NCBI GenBank assembly: GCA_910578305.1
Contig: CAJTQH010000008.1
Span: 37,323 to 45,479, forward strand
DNA: 8,157 nt
Source of the DNA: an uncultured Muribaculaceae bacterium
GTDB taxonomy: Bacteria; Bacteroidota; Bacteroidia; Bacteroidales; Muribaculaceae
Direction: 5' to 3'
This document shows positions 1 through 7,023 of the stretch, in pieces. A model generated the notes under the pieces. It worked only from the letters and a program-made list of their open reading frames with translations. It searched no databases and had not been told where the DNA came from. The stretch's first letter is position 1; every line of letters begins with the position of its first letter. The position numbers were made by a program, and so were the translations under genes.

Positions 1-1
1 G

Positions 2-67
2 TATAAGAAAGCAAAGAATGGTGGTAAGGAACCTCCCCGCCGCCGTTACCGCAAGCTTATGGAATGA
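2..67 (+). CDS. C-terminal tail of an upstream gene (partial)
   Basis: An open frame enters from the left edge and ends at TGA 65-67, giving about 21 residues. The tail is strongly basic (it includes PPRRRYRKLME) and has no recognisable domain, so no function can be assigned. Lys/Arg-rich tails of this sort are common at protein C-termini. The +3 frame is also open to TAA 114-116, but it reads as an unremarkable mixed peptide; I prefer the basic tail on appearance only. The rest of the gene lies outside the window, so this is a weak call. Confidence 0.4.
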   Translation, partial: YKKAKNGGKEPPRRRYRKLME

Positions 68-130
68 TGAGATGGCAGATGAGTGCCTGCTGATGGTGAA
101 TGCTGGTTATTGTTAAATTAAGTGAATTTT

Positions 131-161
131 TTTGTTTTCTTGTAAAAAGTTCGTAGATTTG
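131..161 (+). promoter_or_regulatory. Candidate Bacteroidota sigma-ABfr promoter P1
   Basis: TTTG at 131-134 is followed by a 19-base spacer and TAGATTTG at 154-161, an exact match to the Bacteroidota consensus of a -33 TTTG box and a -7 TAnnTTTG box. A transcript would begin at about 165-168 and run directly to the terminator ending at 323. No protein start lies between, so P1 would drive either a small RNA or an attenuated long leader of the lplA-gcv operon. The motif match is seen in the sequence; activity is inferred. Confidence 0.6.
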
Positions 162-165
162 GGCA

Positions 166-323
166 TTAACCTATCATAAAGTACATTTACTATTTACAAA
201 ATTATTCGTAAAACAACTACCCATCAAGGCCTCGTGATTGAAGCTGACATAAGCATTATAAGGTAATAAAGAAATTAAATCGCCTCGCAGGTTGTGGACA
301 TCCATAGCCTGCGAGCTTTTTTT
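166..323 (+). ncRNA. Candidate small RNA or attenuated leader, about 155 nt
   Basis: The stretch is bounded on the left by consensus promoter P1 and on the right by a 14-bp terminator hairpin with a T-run. It has no ATG-initiated frame. Apart from the terminator, only weak structure is visible: a 5-bp inverted repeat (TTTAC 193-197 with GTAAA 208-212) and a 4-bp TCAA/TTGA repeat around 224-241. Two readings fit. It may be a free-standing small RNA, or a 5' leader whose terminator sits 75 bases before the lplA start and acts as an attenuator. I found no convincing anti-terminator; the best pairing to the left arm is ACAAC 213-217 with GTTGT 291-295. I do not recognise an RNA family. The 5' end is estimated from the promoter. 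Confidence 0.45.
284..323 (+). terminator. Strong intrinsic terminator
   Basis: The arms at 284-297 and 302-315 form a 14-bp stem (CTCGCAGG pairing with CCTGCGAG, continued inward with two G-T pairs) closed by the tetraloop ACAT at 298-301. Base 316 is C, followed by seven T at 317-323. The T-run is on the + strand side, so it stops rightward transcription. It ends the candidate short transcript from P1 and insulates the operon from upstream readthrough. The run also supplies the TTTG of the next promoter. Confidence 0.88.
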
Positions 324-352
324 GTGGTTGTCGAAAAAAATATGTAAGTTTG
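321..352 (+). promoter_or_regulatory. Candidate operon promoter P2
   Basis: TTTG at 321-324, a 20-base spacer and TAAGTTTG at 345-352 match the Bacteroidota -33/-7 consensus exactly. Transcription would start at about 356, leaving a leader of roughly 43 nt before the lplA ATG at 399. The leader has only a weak 5-bp stem (TCAGA 357-361 with TCTGA 371-375) and is too short for a glycine riboswitch. The -33 box is built from the last T residues of the terminator. This is the best candidate for the main promoter of the lplA-gcv operon. Confidence 0.65.
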
Positions 353-398
353 TGAATCAGAGCCTGTGTTTCTGAACAACTTCTAATACCAAAGTGAA

Positions 399-1388
399 AT
401 GAAATACGTGAATCTGCCTGACGATATGATAAGGCCGTTGCCCTTTTATCTGGCAATGGAGGAGTATATTGCCCGGAATACGGACATGCCCGATGAGATG
501 TTTTTCATGTGGCAGGTTAGACCAACCGTGATTTTCGGACGAAATCAGGTGATGGAACGTGAAGTCAATATGGACTTTTGTCGCAGCCGGGGCATAGAGG
601 TGTATCGACGGAAAAGCGGTGGAGGATGCGTGTATGCCGACATGGACAATGTGATGTTCTCCTATGTTTCAAGATGCGAATCGCCGGTAGCCGTCACTTT
701 CAGTCGTTATACATCGATGGTGGCCGACATGCTCCGGTCGCTTGGGTTGCGGGCTGAAAACACTTCACGCAATGATGTGCTGATCGACGGCCGTAAGGTA
801 TCGGGCAATGCCTTCTATCATATACCGGGCCGCAGCATAGTGCACGGCACCATGCTTTTTGATACGGATGTGGAGGTGATGACAAAGGCCATAACCCCCT
901 CGCGTATAAAACTTGATGGTCGTGGTGTGGAATCTGTGCGCAGCCGTGTGACTACCCTGCGGGAGTATTTTCCGGATATGGACATCGAGGAGTTCAAAGC
1001 CTATGCCCGCGGATATCTCTGCGACGGCGCCGTACACCTGTCGGCTTCCGATGTGGAACGCATAGCGGATCTGGAGCGCGGATATCACGACGATTCATGG
1101 ATAGCCGGACGTCGCTCTGACGGATGTGCTGTGAAGCGGATCGAACGCCGCATAGAGGGCGTGGGTTGTTTTAGCGTGGCGGTTGCCACCGACTCATCAC
1201 ACCGGATATCAGATGTGGATATTACAGGCGACTATCTGCTGACCGGCGATATGGACTCGCTGCTCGTGGATCGCCTGAAAGGTGTGGAATATACACCTGA
1301 ATCGGTACGCGGAGCCATGTCGGACATCACAATTGGCAATGTGGTCTATGGAATGACAGACGAACAACTAATTAATATATTATTCTGA
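399..1388 (+). CDS. lplA: Lipoate-protein ligase A
   Basis: This cytoplasmic enzyme activates lipoate with ATP and attaches it to the acceptor lysine of lipoyl domains, here most likely GcvH. The catalytic BPL/LplA/LipB-type domain fills about residues 1-235. It carries the signature RRKSGGG at 70-76, SGNAF at 135-139 and HGTMLFD at 149-155. Lys133 in DGRKVSG lies where the E. coli LplA active-site lysine lies. Residues 245-329 fit the LplA accessory C-terminal domain (ITGDYL at 275-280), so this is a full-length two-domain ligase of 329 residues (E. coli LplA is about 338) rather than a LipB-type octanoyltransferase. One difference from E. coli is VYAD at 78-81 in place of VFHD. ATG 399 is the first start after an in-frame TAA at 384-386; no Shine-Dalgarno is seen. 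The stop lies four bases before gcvT, so the two are co-transcribed. Ligase family is certain; substrate preference is inferred. Confidence 0.92.
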   Translation: MKYVNLPDDMIRPLPFYLAMEEYIARNTDMPDEMFFMWQVRPTVIFGRNQVMEREVNMDFCRSRGIEVYRRKSGGGCVYADMDNVMFSYVSRCESPVAVTFSRYTSMVADMLRSLGLRAENTSRNDVLIDGRKVSGNAFYHIPGRSIVHGTMLFDTDVEVMTKAITPSRIKLDGRGVESVRSRVTTLREYFPDMDIEEFKAYARGYLCDGAVHLSASDVERIADLERGYHDDSWIAGRRSDGCAVKRIERRIEGVGCFSVAVATDSSHRISDVDITGDYLLTGDMDSLLVDRLKGVEYTPESVRGAMSDITIGNVVYGMTDEQLINILF

Positions 1389-1392
1389 TATC

Positions 1393-2490
1393 ATGAGTGA
1401 AAACAAACGAACTTGCCTTTACGACCGCCATGTTCGAGCCGGAGCCTTGATGAGTCCGTTCGGCGGATTTGACATGCCCATACAATATGAAGGTATCACC
1501 GAAGAGCATCAGGCTGTGCGCACGGCCTGTGGCGTGTTTGACGTGTCACACATGGGAGAGGTAAACATATCCGGACCTCAGGCCGAAGAGTATGTCAACC
1601 ACATATTCACCAACGATGTCGCCGGAGCTCCCGTAGGACAGATATTCTACGGCATGATGCTGCATCCCCATGGCGGCACTGTCGACGATCTGCTGGTGTA
1701 TAAGCGCGGCGACGATAATTTCCTGCTCGTGATCAACGCCTCCAATATCGACAAGGACGTGGCCTGGATCGAGCGTAATGCCGAGGGCTACGATGTGGAA
1801 GTGGTGAATCTCAGTGACGATCTGAGCGAACTGGCCGTACAGGGGCCCGACTCTGAGGCTGTGATGCAGCAGGTACTCGGCATCAACTGCGCCGATCTGA
1901 AATTCTATACATTCCGCGAGGAGATGCTTGACGGGGTACACATACTGGTAAGCCGCACCGGATATACGGGTGAGGACGGATTTGAGATATACGCTCCCCA
2001 CGAAGCCATAACCGACATGTGGGACGCTCTTATGGAGTCAGGTCGCGTGGCGCCGTGCGGGCTGGGATGTCGTGATACACTGCGATTCGAAGTGGGTCTG
2101 CCTCTTTACGGCGACGAACTGGCCGACGATATCACTCCTGTAGAGGCCGGACTGTCGATGTTTGTCAAATTTGACAAACCTGAATTTATAGGTCGCGAAG
2201 CTGTTGCACGCCAGAAGACCGAAGGTGTGAGCCGCAGGATAGTAGGCCTCGAACTGGCCGACCGCGCAATACCTCGTCACGGATATGAAGTGCTTACACC
2301 CGACGGCAAAGTGGTGGGGCATGTCACCACCGGCTATCGAGGAATATCGGTTGACCGCAGCATAGCCATGGCCATGGTCGAGACACCCTACGCGGCTAAA
2401 GATACCGAACTGCTGGTGCAGATACGCCGCAAGCAGTTCCCCGCACGTGTGACCGCCAAGAAATTTTACAAGAAAAGCTATAAAAAATAA
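1393..2490 (+). CDS. gcvT: Aminomethyltransferase, glycine cleavage T-protein
   Basis: GcvT takes the aminomethyl group from the lipoyl arm of GcvH, releases ammonia and passes the one-carbon unit to tetrahydrofolate to give 5,10-methylene-THF. The 365 residues match the family length (E. coli 364). Visible marks are MPIQYEGITEEH (28-39), GVFDVSHMGE (47-56), GGTVDDLLVY (94-103, holding the conserved acidic pair Asp98/Asp99 where the catalytic Asp is expected), LAVQGP (147-152), SRTGYTGEDGFEIY (187-200), DITPVEAGL (246-254) and IPRHGYEV (293-300). The usual SGT-x-SP loop near the C-terminus is absent; VTTGYRGISVDRS (311-323) stands in its place. The C-terminal tail is lysine-rich. The gene starts four bases after the lplA stop, with no Shine-Dalgarno visible. 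Family assignment is secure. Confidence 0.97.
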   Translation: MSENKRTCLYDRHVRAGALMSPFGGFDMPIQYEGITEEHQAVRTACGVFDVSHMGEVNISGPQAEEYVNHIFTNDVAGAPVGQIFYGMMLHPHGGTVDDLLVYKRGDDNFLLVINASNIDKDVAWIERNAEGYDVEVVNLSDDLSELAVQGPDSEAVMQQVLGINCADLKFYTFREEMLDGVHILVSRTGYTGEDGFEIYAPHEAITDMWDALMESGRVAPCGLGCRDTLRFEVGLPLYGDELADDITPVEAGLSMFVKFDKPEFIGREAVARQKTEGVSRRIVGLELADRAIPRHGYEVLTPDGKVVGHVTTGYRGISVDRSIAMAMVETPYAAKDTELLVQIRRKQFPARVTAKKFYKKSYKK

Positions 2491-2511
2491 ATAAGTAACA
2501 TCTAAGATATT

Positions 2512-2880
2512 ATGAGCAAGATTTATTATTCAGAAACTCACGAGTATGTGAACGTTGACGGCAACATCGGTTACATCGGTATATCCGATTACGCGCAGCA
2601 CGAGCTGGGCAATGTGGTATATGTGGATATGCCCGAGGTAGGCGATGATATTGAAGCCGGAGACGACTTCGGTGCTGTGGAAAGCGTCAAGGCCGCATCC
2701 GATCTCATAGCGCCGGTGAGCGGTGCCGTGGTGGAAATCAATGAGTCGCTTATCGACAATCCGCGTCTGGTCAACGAAGACCCTATGGCCAACTGGATCA
2801 TCAAGGTTGAACTCACAGATCCCTCCGAACTCGACAGTCTTATGGACGAGGAGGCATACAAGGAGTTTATCAACAAGTAA
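2512..2880 (+). CDS. gcvH: Glycine cleavage system H protein, lipoyl carrier
   Basis: GcvH is the small shuttle protein whose lipoyl-lysine arm carries the aminomethyl intermediate between the P, T and L proteins. The lipoylation motif ESVKAASD spans residues 57-64, with Lys60 as the modified residue. It is followed by the family's PVSGAVVEIN (68-77) and NPRLVNEDP (83-91). An H-protein N-terminus (YYSETHEYV at 5-13, IGISDYAQHELG at 22-33) and the WIIKVE strand (95-100) complete the fold. At 122 residues it is close to the usual 125-130. It lies 21 bases after gcvT and 23 before gcvPA. LplA three genes upstream-to-here in the same operon is the probable modifying enzyme. GcvH could also serve as a lipoyl donor to other complexes, as in Bacillus, but nothing here shows that. 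Confidence 0.98.
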   Translation: MSKIYYSETHEYVNVDGNIGYIGISDYAQHELGNVVYVDMPEVGDDIEAGDDFGAVESVKAASDLIAPVSGAVVEINESLIDNPRLVNEDPMANWIIKVELTDPSELDSLMDEEAYKEFINK

Positions 2881-2903
2881 TACAGCCCGACAATATCACT
2901 GCC

Positions 2904-4226
2904 ATGCACAGATATTTTCCTCACACGAAGGCCGACATCGACGCCATGCTCCAACGCTGCGGGGTGTCGGCCATCGACGACCTTTACAGCGACGTGCCGC
3001 AGGAGCTGCGGCTGAAACGCGACTATGCACTGTCCCGGCAGCTGAGTGAGAAGGAAGTGCGCGATTACTTCCACAGGCTTGGTGACAAAAACCGCCGACT
3101 TGTGTGCTTTGCAGGTGCCGGATTCTACAACCACTATTCACCCTCAGTGGTGTCGTCGGTCATCTCGCGTTCCGAATTTCTCACCGCCTACACGCCCTAT
3201 CAGCCCGAGATATCGCAGGGCACCCTGCAATACATATTCGAATACCAGAGCATGATGGCCACACTGACCGGCATGGAGGTGAGCAATGCCTCTCTCTACG
3301 ACGGCACTACGGCCACGGCCGAAGCCATGCTCATGGCTGTCGCTGCCTCGCGCAAGCGCACGCGTGTGCTGGTGTCATCCACACTCAGTCCGCATGTGCG
3401 CCGGGTCGTGGCTACCTATGCCTCCTACCACGGGGTGACGGTCGACGAAGTCGCACAGACCGATGGCGTGACCGACATCGACGATCTGCGGGCCAAACTG
3501 GAGCAGGGCGACGTGGCCGGTGTTATAGTGGCTTCGCCAAACTACTATGGCATATTGGAAGACTATTCCGGATGGGCCGAGCTGTGTCACAGCCACAAGG
3601 CATTGCTGATAATCCACTGTGTGGCTTCAGACCTGGGGCTGATACGCACCCCCGGAGAGTGGGGCGCCGACATTGCCGTGGGCGACGGACAGTCGCTGGG
3701 CATGCCTCTGAGCTACGGTGGCCCTTATCTGGGATTCATCTGCACCACAAAAGCTCTGATGCGCAAGCTGCCCGGACGCATTGTCGGTGCCACCGAGGAT
3801 GCCGACGGCCGGCGTGTGTTCGTGCTCACCCTTCAGGCTCGCGAGCAGCACATACGCCGCGACAAAGCCACTTCCAACATCTGTTCCAATCAGGGACTGA
3901 TGGCTCTGTATGCCACCGTGTACATGAGTGTGATGGGCGCGGCCGGACTCCGCGAGGTGTGCGAGCGCGGATGCAACGGCGCCCACTATCTTGCCGACGC
4001 ACTCACGGCCACTGGCAAGATGAGGCTTAAATACCCGCACCGTCCGTATCTCAACGAGTTTCTGATGGAGTGCGATGTGGATGTCGACGACCTGATAGCC
4101 CGCTGTGTGGCCCAAGGCATACTTCCCGGCGTGAAGACGGCTCCCGGCCGGCTGCTAATAGCGGTGACCGAAATGTGCTCGCGCGAAGAGATGGACACTC
4201 TGGTATCAATAGTAAAAAGCATGTGA
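2904..4226 (+). CDS. gcvPA: Glycine dehydrogenase (decarboxylating) subunit 1
   Basis: This is the N-terminal half of the split, PLP-dependent P-protein. It has the PLP fold but not the PLP lysine, and it works as a heterodimer or heterotetramer with GcvPB to decarboxylate glycine and load the aminomethyl group onto GcvH. Hallmarks are the start MHRYFPHT, GAGFYNHYSP (71-80), YTPYQPEISQGTLQY (96-110), DGTTATAEA (133-141), DGQSLGMPLSYGGPYLG (261-277) and the conserved ATSNICSNQGL (322-332). The 440 residues match the usual 435-450. ATG 2904 fits the conserved N-terminus exactly. The stop at 4224-4226 is two bases before the gcvPB start, so the subunits are probably made by coupled translation, which suits a 1:1 complex. 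Confidence 0.97.
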   Translation: MHRYFPHTKADIDAMLQRCGVSAIDDLYSDVPQELRLKRDYALSRQLSEKEVRDYFHRLGDKNRRLVCFAGAGFYNHYSPSVVSSVISRSEFLTAYTPYQPEISQGTLQYIFEYQSMMATLTGMEVSNASLYDGTTATAEAMLMAVAASRKRTRVLVSSTLSPHVRRVVATYASYHGVTVDEVAQTDGVTDIDDLRAKLEQGDVAGVIVASPNYYGILEDYSGWAELCHSHKALLIIHCVASDLGLIRTPGEWGADIAVGDGQSLGMPLSYGGPYLGFICTTKALMRKLPGRIVGATEDADGRRVFVLTLQAREQHIRRDKATSNICSNQGLMALYATVYMSVMGAAGLREVCERGCNGAHYLADALTATGKMRLKYPHRPYLNEFLMECDVDVDDLIARCVAQGILPGVKTAPGRLLIAVTEMCSREEMDTLVSIVKSM

Positions 4227-4228
4227 GG

Positions 4229-5692
4229 ATGAATAGAGAATATTACGGCAAACTTATATTTGAACTTTCGCGTCCGGGTCGCCGTGCCTATAGTCTGCCC
4301 GACAACGGATGCCCCGATGTCGTTTCGCAGCTTCCGGACGTATTGATGCGCGACGCGGCTCCGGTTCTGCCCGAAGTGGACGAGCCTGCCATTGTGCGCC
4401 ATTACAACAATATGAGCACTAACAATTTTGGTGTCGACACAGGCTTCTATCCCCTCGGATCGTGTACCATGAAGTACAATCCCAAAATCAACGAGGAGAT
4501 GGCTGCACTGCCGTCGATGGCCGCACTGCATCCTTTTCAGCCCGACTCTACGGTGCAGGGAGCGCTTGAGGCATACTACAATCTGCAGCAGGCACTGTCG
4601 GAGATCGGCGGCATGAGCGAGTTTACGCTCAACCCCTTTGCCGGAGCTCACGGCGAGCTTACGGGACTCATGGTGATACGCGCCTATCACCGCTCACGCG
4701 GCGATGAGAAGCGTACCAAGGTGATAGTGCCCGACTCGGCCCACGGCACCAATCCCGCGAGTGCGGCGGTGGCCGGCCTCAAGGTCGTGGAGGTTAAGAG
4801 CCTGCCCGACGGCACGGTCGATGTTGATGCCCTGCGTCCGCTGCTCGACGATACTGTGGCGGCCGTGATGATGACCAACCCCAACACCGTGGGTATCTTT
4901 GAGCACCGGATCCCGGAGATTGCCGCTATGGTACACGAGGCAGGAGCGCTTATGTACTACGACGGTGCCAATCTCAACCCCATGCTGGGTGTGGCACGTC
5001 CGGGCGACATGGGATTTGATGTGATGCACATCAATCTCCACAAGACATTTTCCACGCCTCACGGCGGTGGCGGCCCCGGCTCGGGTCCGGTGGGAGTGCG
5101 CGAGGGGCTGGAGCAGTTCCTGCCCAATCCGCGTGTGACACGCAACCCCGACGGCACCTTCTCGCTGACACACACCGACACGGCGCTTGGCTCGGTGTCG
5201 GCCACGCTGGGCAACTTTGCCGTGCAGCTCAGAGCGTTGAGCTACATCCTATCGCTCGGCAGCGAGGGTCTCATGGAGGCCGGTCCGCTGGCCACTCTCA
5301 ATGCCAACTATGTCAAGGAGTCGCTGCGCGATGTCTATGCACTGCCCGTCGACCGCGTGTGCAAGCACGAATTTGTGTTCGACGGCCTGGCCGACAAGTC
5401 GCATGGCGTCACCACGCTCAATGTGGCCAAGCGCCTGCTCGATCACGGCTATCACGCCCCCACCATATATTTTCCGCTGCTTTTCCATGAGTCGCTCATG
5501 ATTGAGCCTACAGAGACCGAGAGCCGCGACACGCTCGACGAGTTCATTGCCGTGATGCGCGACATAGCGCGTGAGGCATCGGAAAATCCCGAAGTGGTGA
5601 AAACGGCCCCGCACAATACTCCCGTGCGGCGCCCCGATGACACCAACGCAGCTCTGAACCCGGTAGTGACATATTTTGATCTTGAAAAATGA
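4229..5692 (+). CDS. gcvPB: Glycine dehydrogenase (decarboxylating) subunit 2
   Basis: This is the C-terminal, PLP-binding half of the P-protein. The Schiff-base lysine is Lys272 in INLHKTFSTPHGGGGPGSGP (268-287). Other marks are YPLGSCTMKYNPK (74-86), NPFAGAHGELTG (135-146), VPDSAHGTNPASA (167-179), NPNTVGIFE (217-225), YYDGANLNPMLG (243-254) and FPLLFHESLMIEPTE (415-429). The frame is open upstream to 4070 inside gcvPA, but the start used here is ATG 4229: it gives the family N-terminus (MNREYYGKLIFE) and the usual length of 487 residues, and the 53 upstream codons are only the out-of-frame reading of gcvPA. The GAGG at 4225-4228 is too close to the ATG to be a normal ribosome site, so re-initiation from gcvPA is likely. 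Its stop overlaps the lpdA start as ATGA. Confidence 0.97.
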   Translation: MNREYYGKLIFELSRPGRRAYSLPDNGCPDVVSQLPDVLMRDAAPVLPEVDEPAIVRHYNNMSTNNFGVDTGFYPLGSCTMKYNPKINEEMAALPSMAALHPFQPDSTVQGALEAYYNLQQALSEIGGMSEFTLNPFAGAHGELTGLMVIRAYHRSRGDEKRTKVIVPDSAHGTNPASAAVAGLKVVEVKSLPDGTVDVDALRPLLDDTVAAVMMTNPNTVGIFEHRIPEIAAMVHEAGALMYYDGANLNPMLGVARPGDMGFDVMHINLHKTFSTPHGGGGPGSGPVGVREGLEQFLPNPRVTRNPDGTFSLTHTDTALGSVSATLGNFAVQLRALSYILSLGSEGLMEAGPLATLNANYVKESLRDVYALPVDRVCKHEFVFDGLADKSHGVTTLNVAKRLLDHGYHAPTIYFPLLFHESLMIEPTETESRDTLDEFIAVMRDIAREASENPEVVKTAPHNTPVRRPDDTNAALNPVVTYFDLEK

Positions 5693-7023
5693 CTGAATAC
5701 GACCTTATAGTGATAGGCTCCGGCCCCGGTGGCTATGCCACTGCGGCCGAAGCCGCACGTATGGGCCGTCGCACCATGATAGTGGAGCGCGACGAGCTCG
5801 GAGGCACCTGCCTCAATCGCGGGTGCATCCCCACCAAAGCTTTGTGCCGTTCGGCCGAAGTGGCCATGACAGTGTCTTCGGCTGCCGGCTACGGAGTGCA
5901 GGTGAGCGGTGTTAGTCTCGACTACACGCGTGCCGTGGCACGCAAGGACGAGGTGGTGGCCGCTTTACGCGAAGGCGTGGCTCTTAAGCTGAAAGATGTG
6001 GATGTGGTGCGTGGCGATGCCCGCTTTGTGGCCCCGCGTGTGGTGGAGGTCAACGGAGAGGAATATGGAGCCACGCAGATCATCGTGGCCACCGGTTCGC
6101 GTGCCGCCGTGCTTGACATACCGGGAGCTTCTTATGCCGTCGACAGTGACTTTATGCTCCGATGCTACGAGCTGCCGCAAAGCCTTGTCATAGTGGGCGG
6201 CGGAGTGATAGGCATGGAGTTTGCCTCGGTGCTATGTGCATTTGGCGTGGAGGTGACGGTACTCGAATACTGTCCGGAGATACTGCCCGGATTCGACCGC
6301 GACGTGGCCAAGCGCCTGCGCATGGCCATGAAGCGACGTGGCGTGACGGTTGTTACAGGCGCACAGGTCACCTCGATATCCGAAGATCTCACTGTGACAT
6401 ATCTCGTCAAAGGCAAAGAGAAATCCGTCAGAGGATCGATGGTGCTCATGGCTGTGGGGCGCCGGGCCGTGATTCCTGAAGGTCTTGAAGAACAGGGAGT
6501 GCGCATTGAACGCGGATTCATAGCCACCGACAGCAATATGGCCACCGACATCCCCGGCGTGTATGCTGTGGGCGACGTCAACGGACGCTGCATGCTGGCG
6601 CATGCAGCTACGGCGCAGGGGCGTGTGGCTCTTGGGCTCGACCAGCCTCTCGATCCGGTTCCCGCTGCCGTGTTCACCACTCCCGAATGTGCCATGACCG
6701 GACTTACCGAAGAAGCCTGCGAGTCATCGGGCATCGACTATGCGACGGGCAGTGCCATATACCGTGCCAACGGCAAGGCTCTTGCCTCGGGCGAGGCTGA
6801 TGGATTGGTCAAGGTGATAGTCACCCCCGACGGAAGCCGCATTCTGGGCTGCCATATATGCGGTGCCCACGCTGCCGATCTCATTCAGGAGGTGGCGGTG
6901 GCGCAGTGTGCCGGACTATCCGCCGCCGAGGTGGCTCGCTGCATACACGGACATCCCACGCTCTCCGAACTTGTACAGGCCGCGCTGAACGATGTCAAAT
7001 ACCGGCAGGTTGATAATATATGA
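5689..7023 (+). CDS. lpdA: Dihydrolipoyl dehydrogenase, glycine cleavage L-protein
   Basis: This flavoprotein reoxidises the dihydrolipoyl arm of GcvH with NAD+. The FAD-binding motif GSGPGGYATAAEA is at 10-22. The redox disulfide is Cys41/Cys46 in GGTCLNRGCIPTK. The NAD-binding motif IVGGGVIGMEFAS is at 168-180, and the second FAD contact YAVGDVNG at 292-299. The dimerisation domain ends in HGHPTLSE (420-427), supplying the His422/Glu427 catalytic pair. All active-site residues expected of an E3 enzyme are present. At 444 residues it is shorter than the common 460-475, mainly through a compact linker between LAHAATAQGRVA and VFTTPE (303-332). The start overlaps the gcvPB stop by four bases, indicating translational coupling and a dedicated L-protein, although it could also serve 2-oxoacid dehydrogenases elsewhere in the genome. 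Confidence 0.95.
   Translation: MTEYDLIVIGSGPGGYATAAEAARMGRRTMIVERDELGGTCLNRGCIPTKALCRSAEVAMTVSSAAGYGVQVSGVSLDYTRAVARKDEVVAALREGVALKLKDVDVVRGDARFVAPRVVEVNGEEYGATQIIVATGSRAAVLDIPGASYAVDSDFMLRCYELPQSLVIVGGGVIGMEFASVLCAFGVEVTVLEYCPEILPGFDRDVAKRLRMAMKRRGVTVVTGAQVTSISEDLTVTYLVKGKEKSVRGSMVLMAVGRRAVIPEGLEEQGVRIERGFIATDSNMATDIPGVYAVGDVNGRCMLAHAATAQGRVALGLDQPLDPVPAAVFTTPECAMTGLTEEACESSGIDYATGSAIYRANGKALASGEADGLVKVIVTPDGSRILGCHICGAHAADLIQEVAVAQCAGLSAAEVARCIHGHPTLSELVQAALNDVKYRQVDNI

Larger units (their letters stand above)
68..398. other. AT-rich intergenic region upstream of the glycine cleavage operon
   Basis: These 331 bases contain no convincing protein gene. The stretch from the first candidate promoter to the terminator has no ATG-initiated frame on the + strand; the only start-like codons give peptides of about ten residues. 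The base composition is visibly richer in A and T than the flanking genes. The region holds two Bacteroidota-type promoters and one strong terminator, described separately. Bases 68-130 show no strong hairpin, so it is unclear where transcription of the gene on the left ends. I see no glycine-riboswitch-like tandem aptamer. Confidence 0.7.

Noticed and set aside
3..116. Alternative +3 frame running in from the left edge to TAA 114-116
   Set aside because: It is open, but the basic tail in the +2 frame looks more like a natural protein end; the evidence is only compositional, so the choice remains tentative.
228..316. Anti-terminator built from the repeated GCCTCG (229-234 and 282-287)
   Set aside because: The upstream copy can pair with the right terminator arm over only four bases, which cannot compete with the 14-bp stem.
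324..398. Glycine riboswitch in front of the operon
   Set aside because: The leader from the predicted start is only about 43 nt and has one weak 5-bp stem, far too little for a glycine aptamer, and no tandem aptamer is seen further upstream.
3104..4030. Open frame of 308 codons on the + strand inside gcvPA
   Set aside because: It is an alternate frame of gcvPA, full of Arg, His, Cys and Ala with no recognisable fold; gcvPA motifs occupy the whole stretch.
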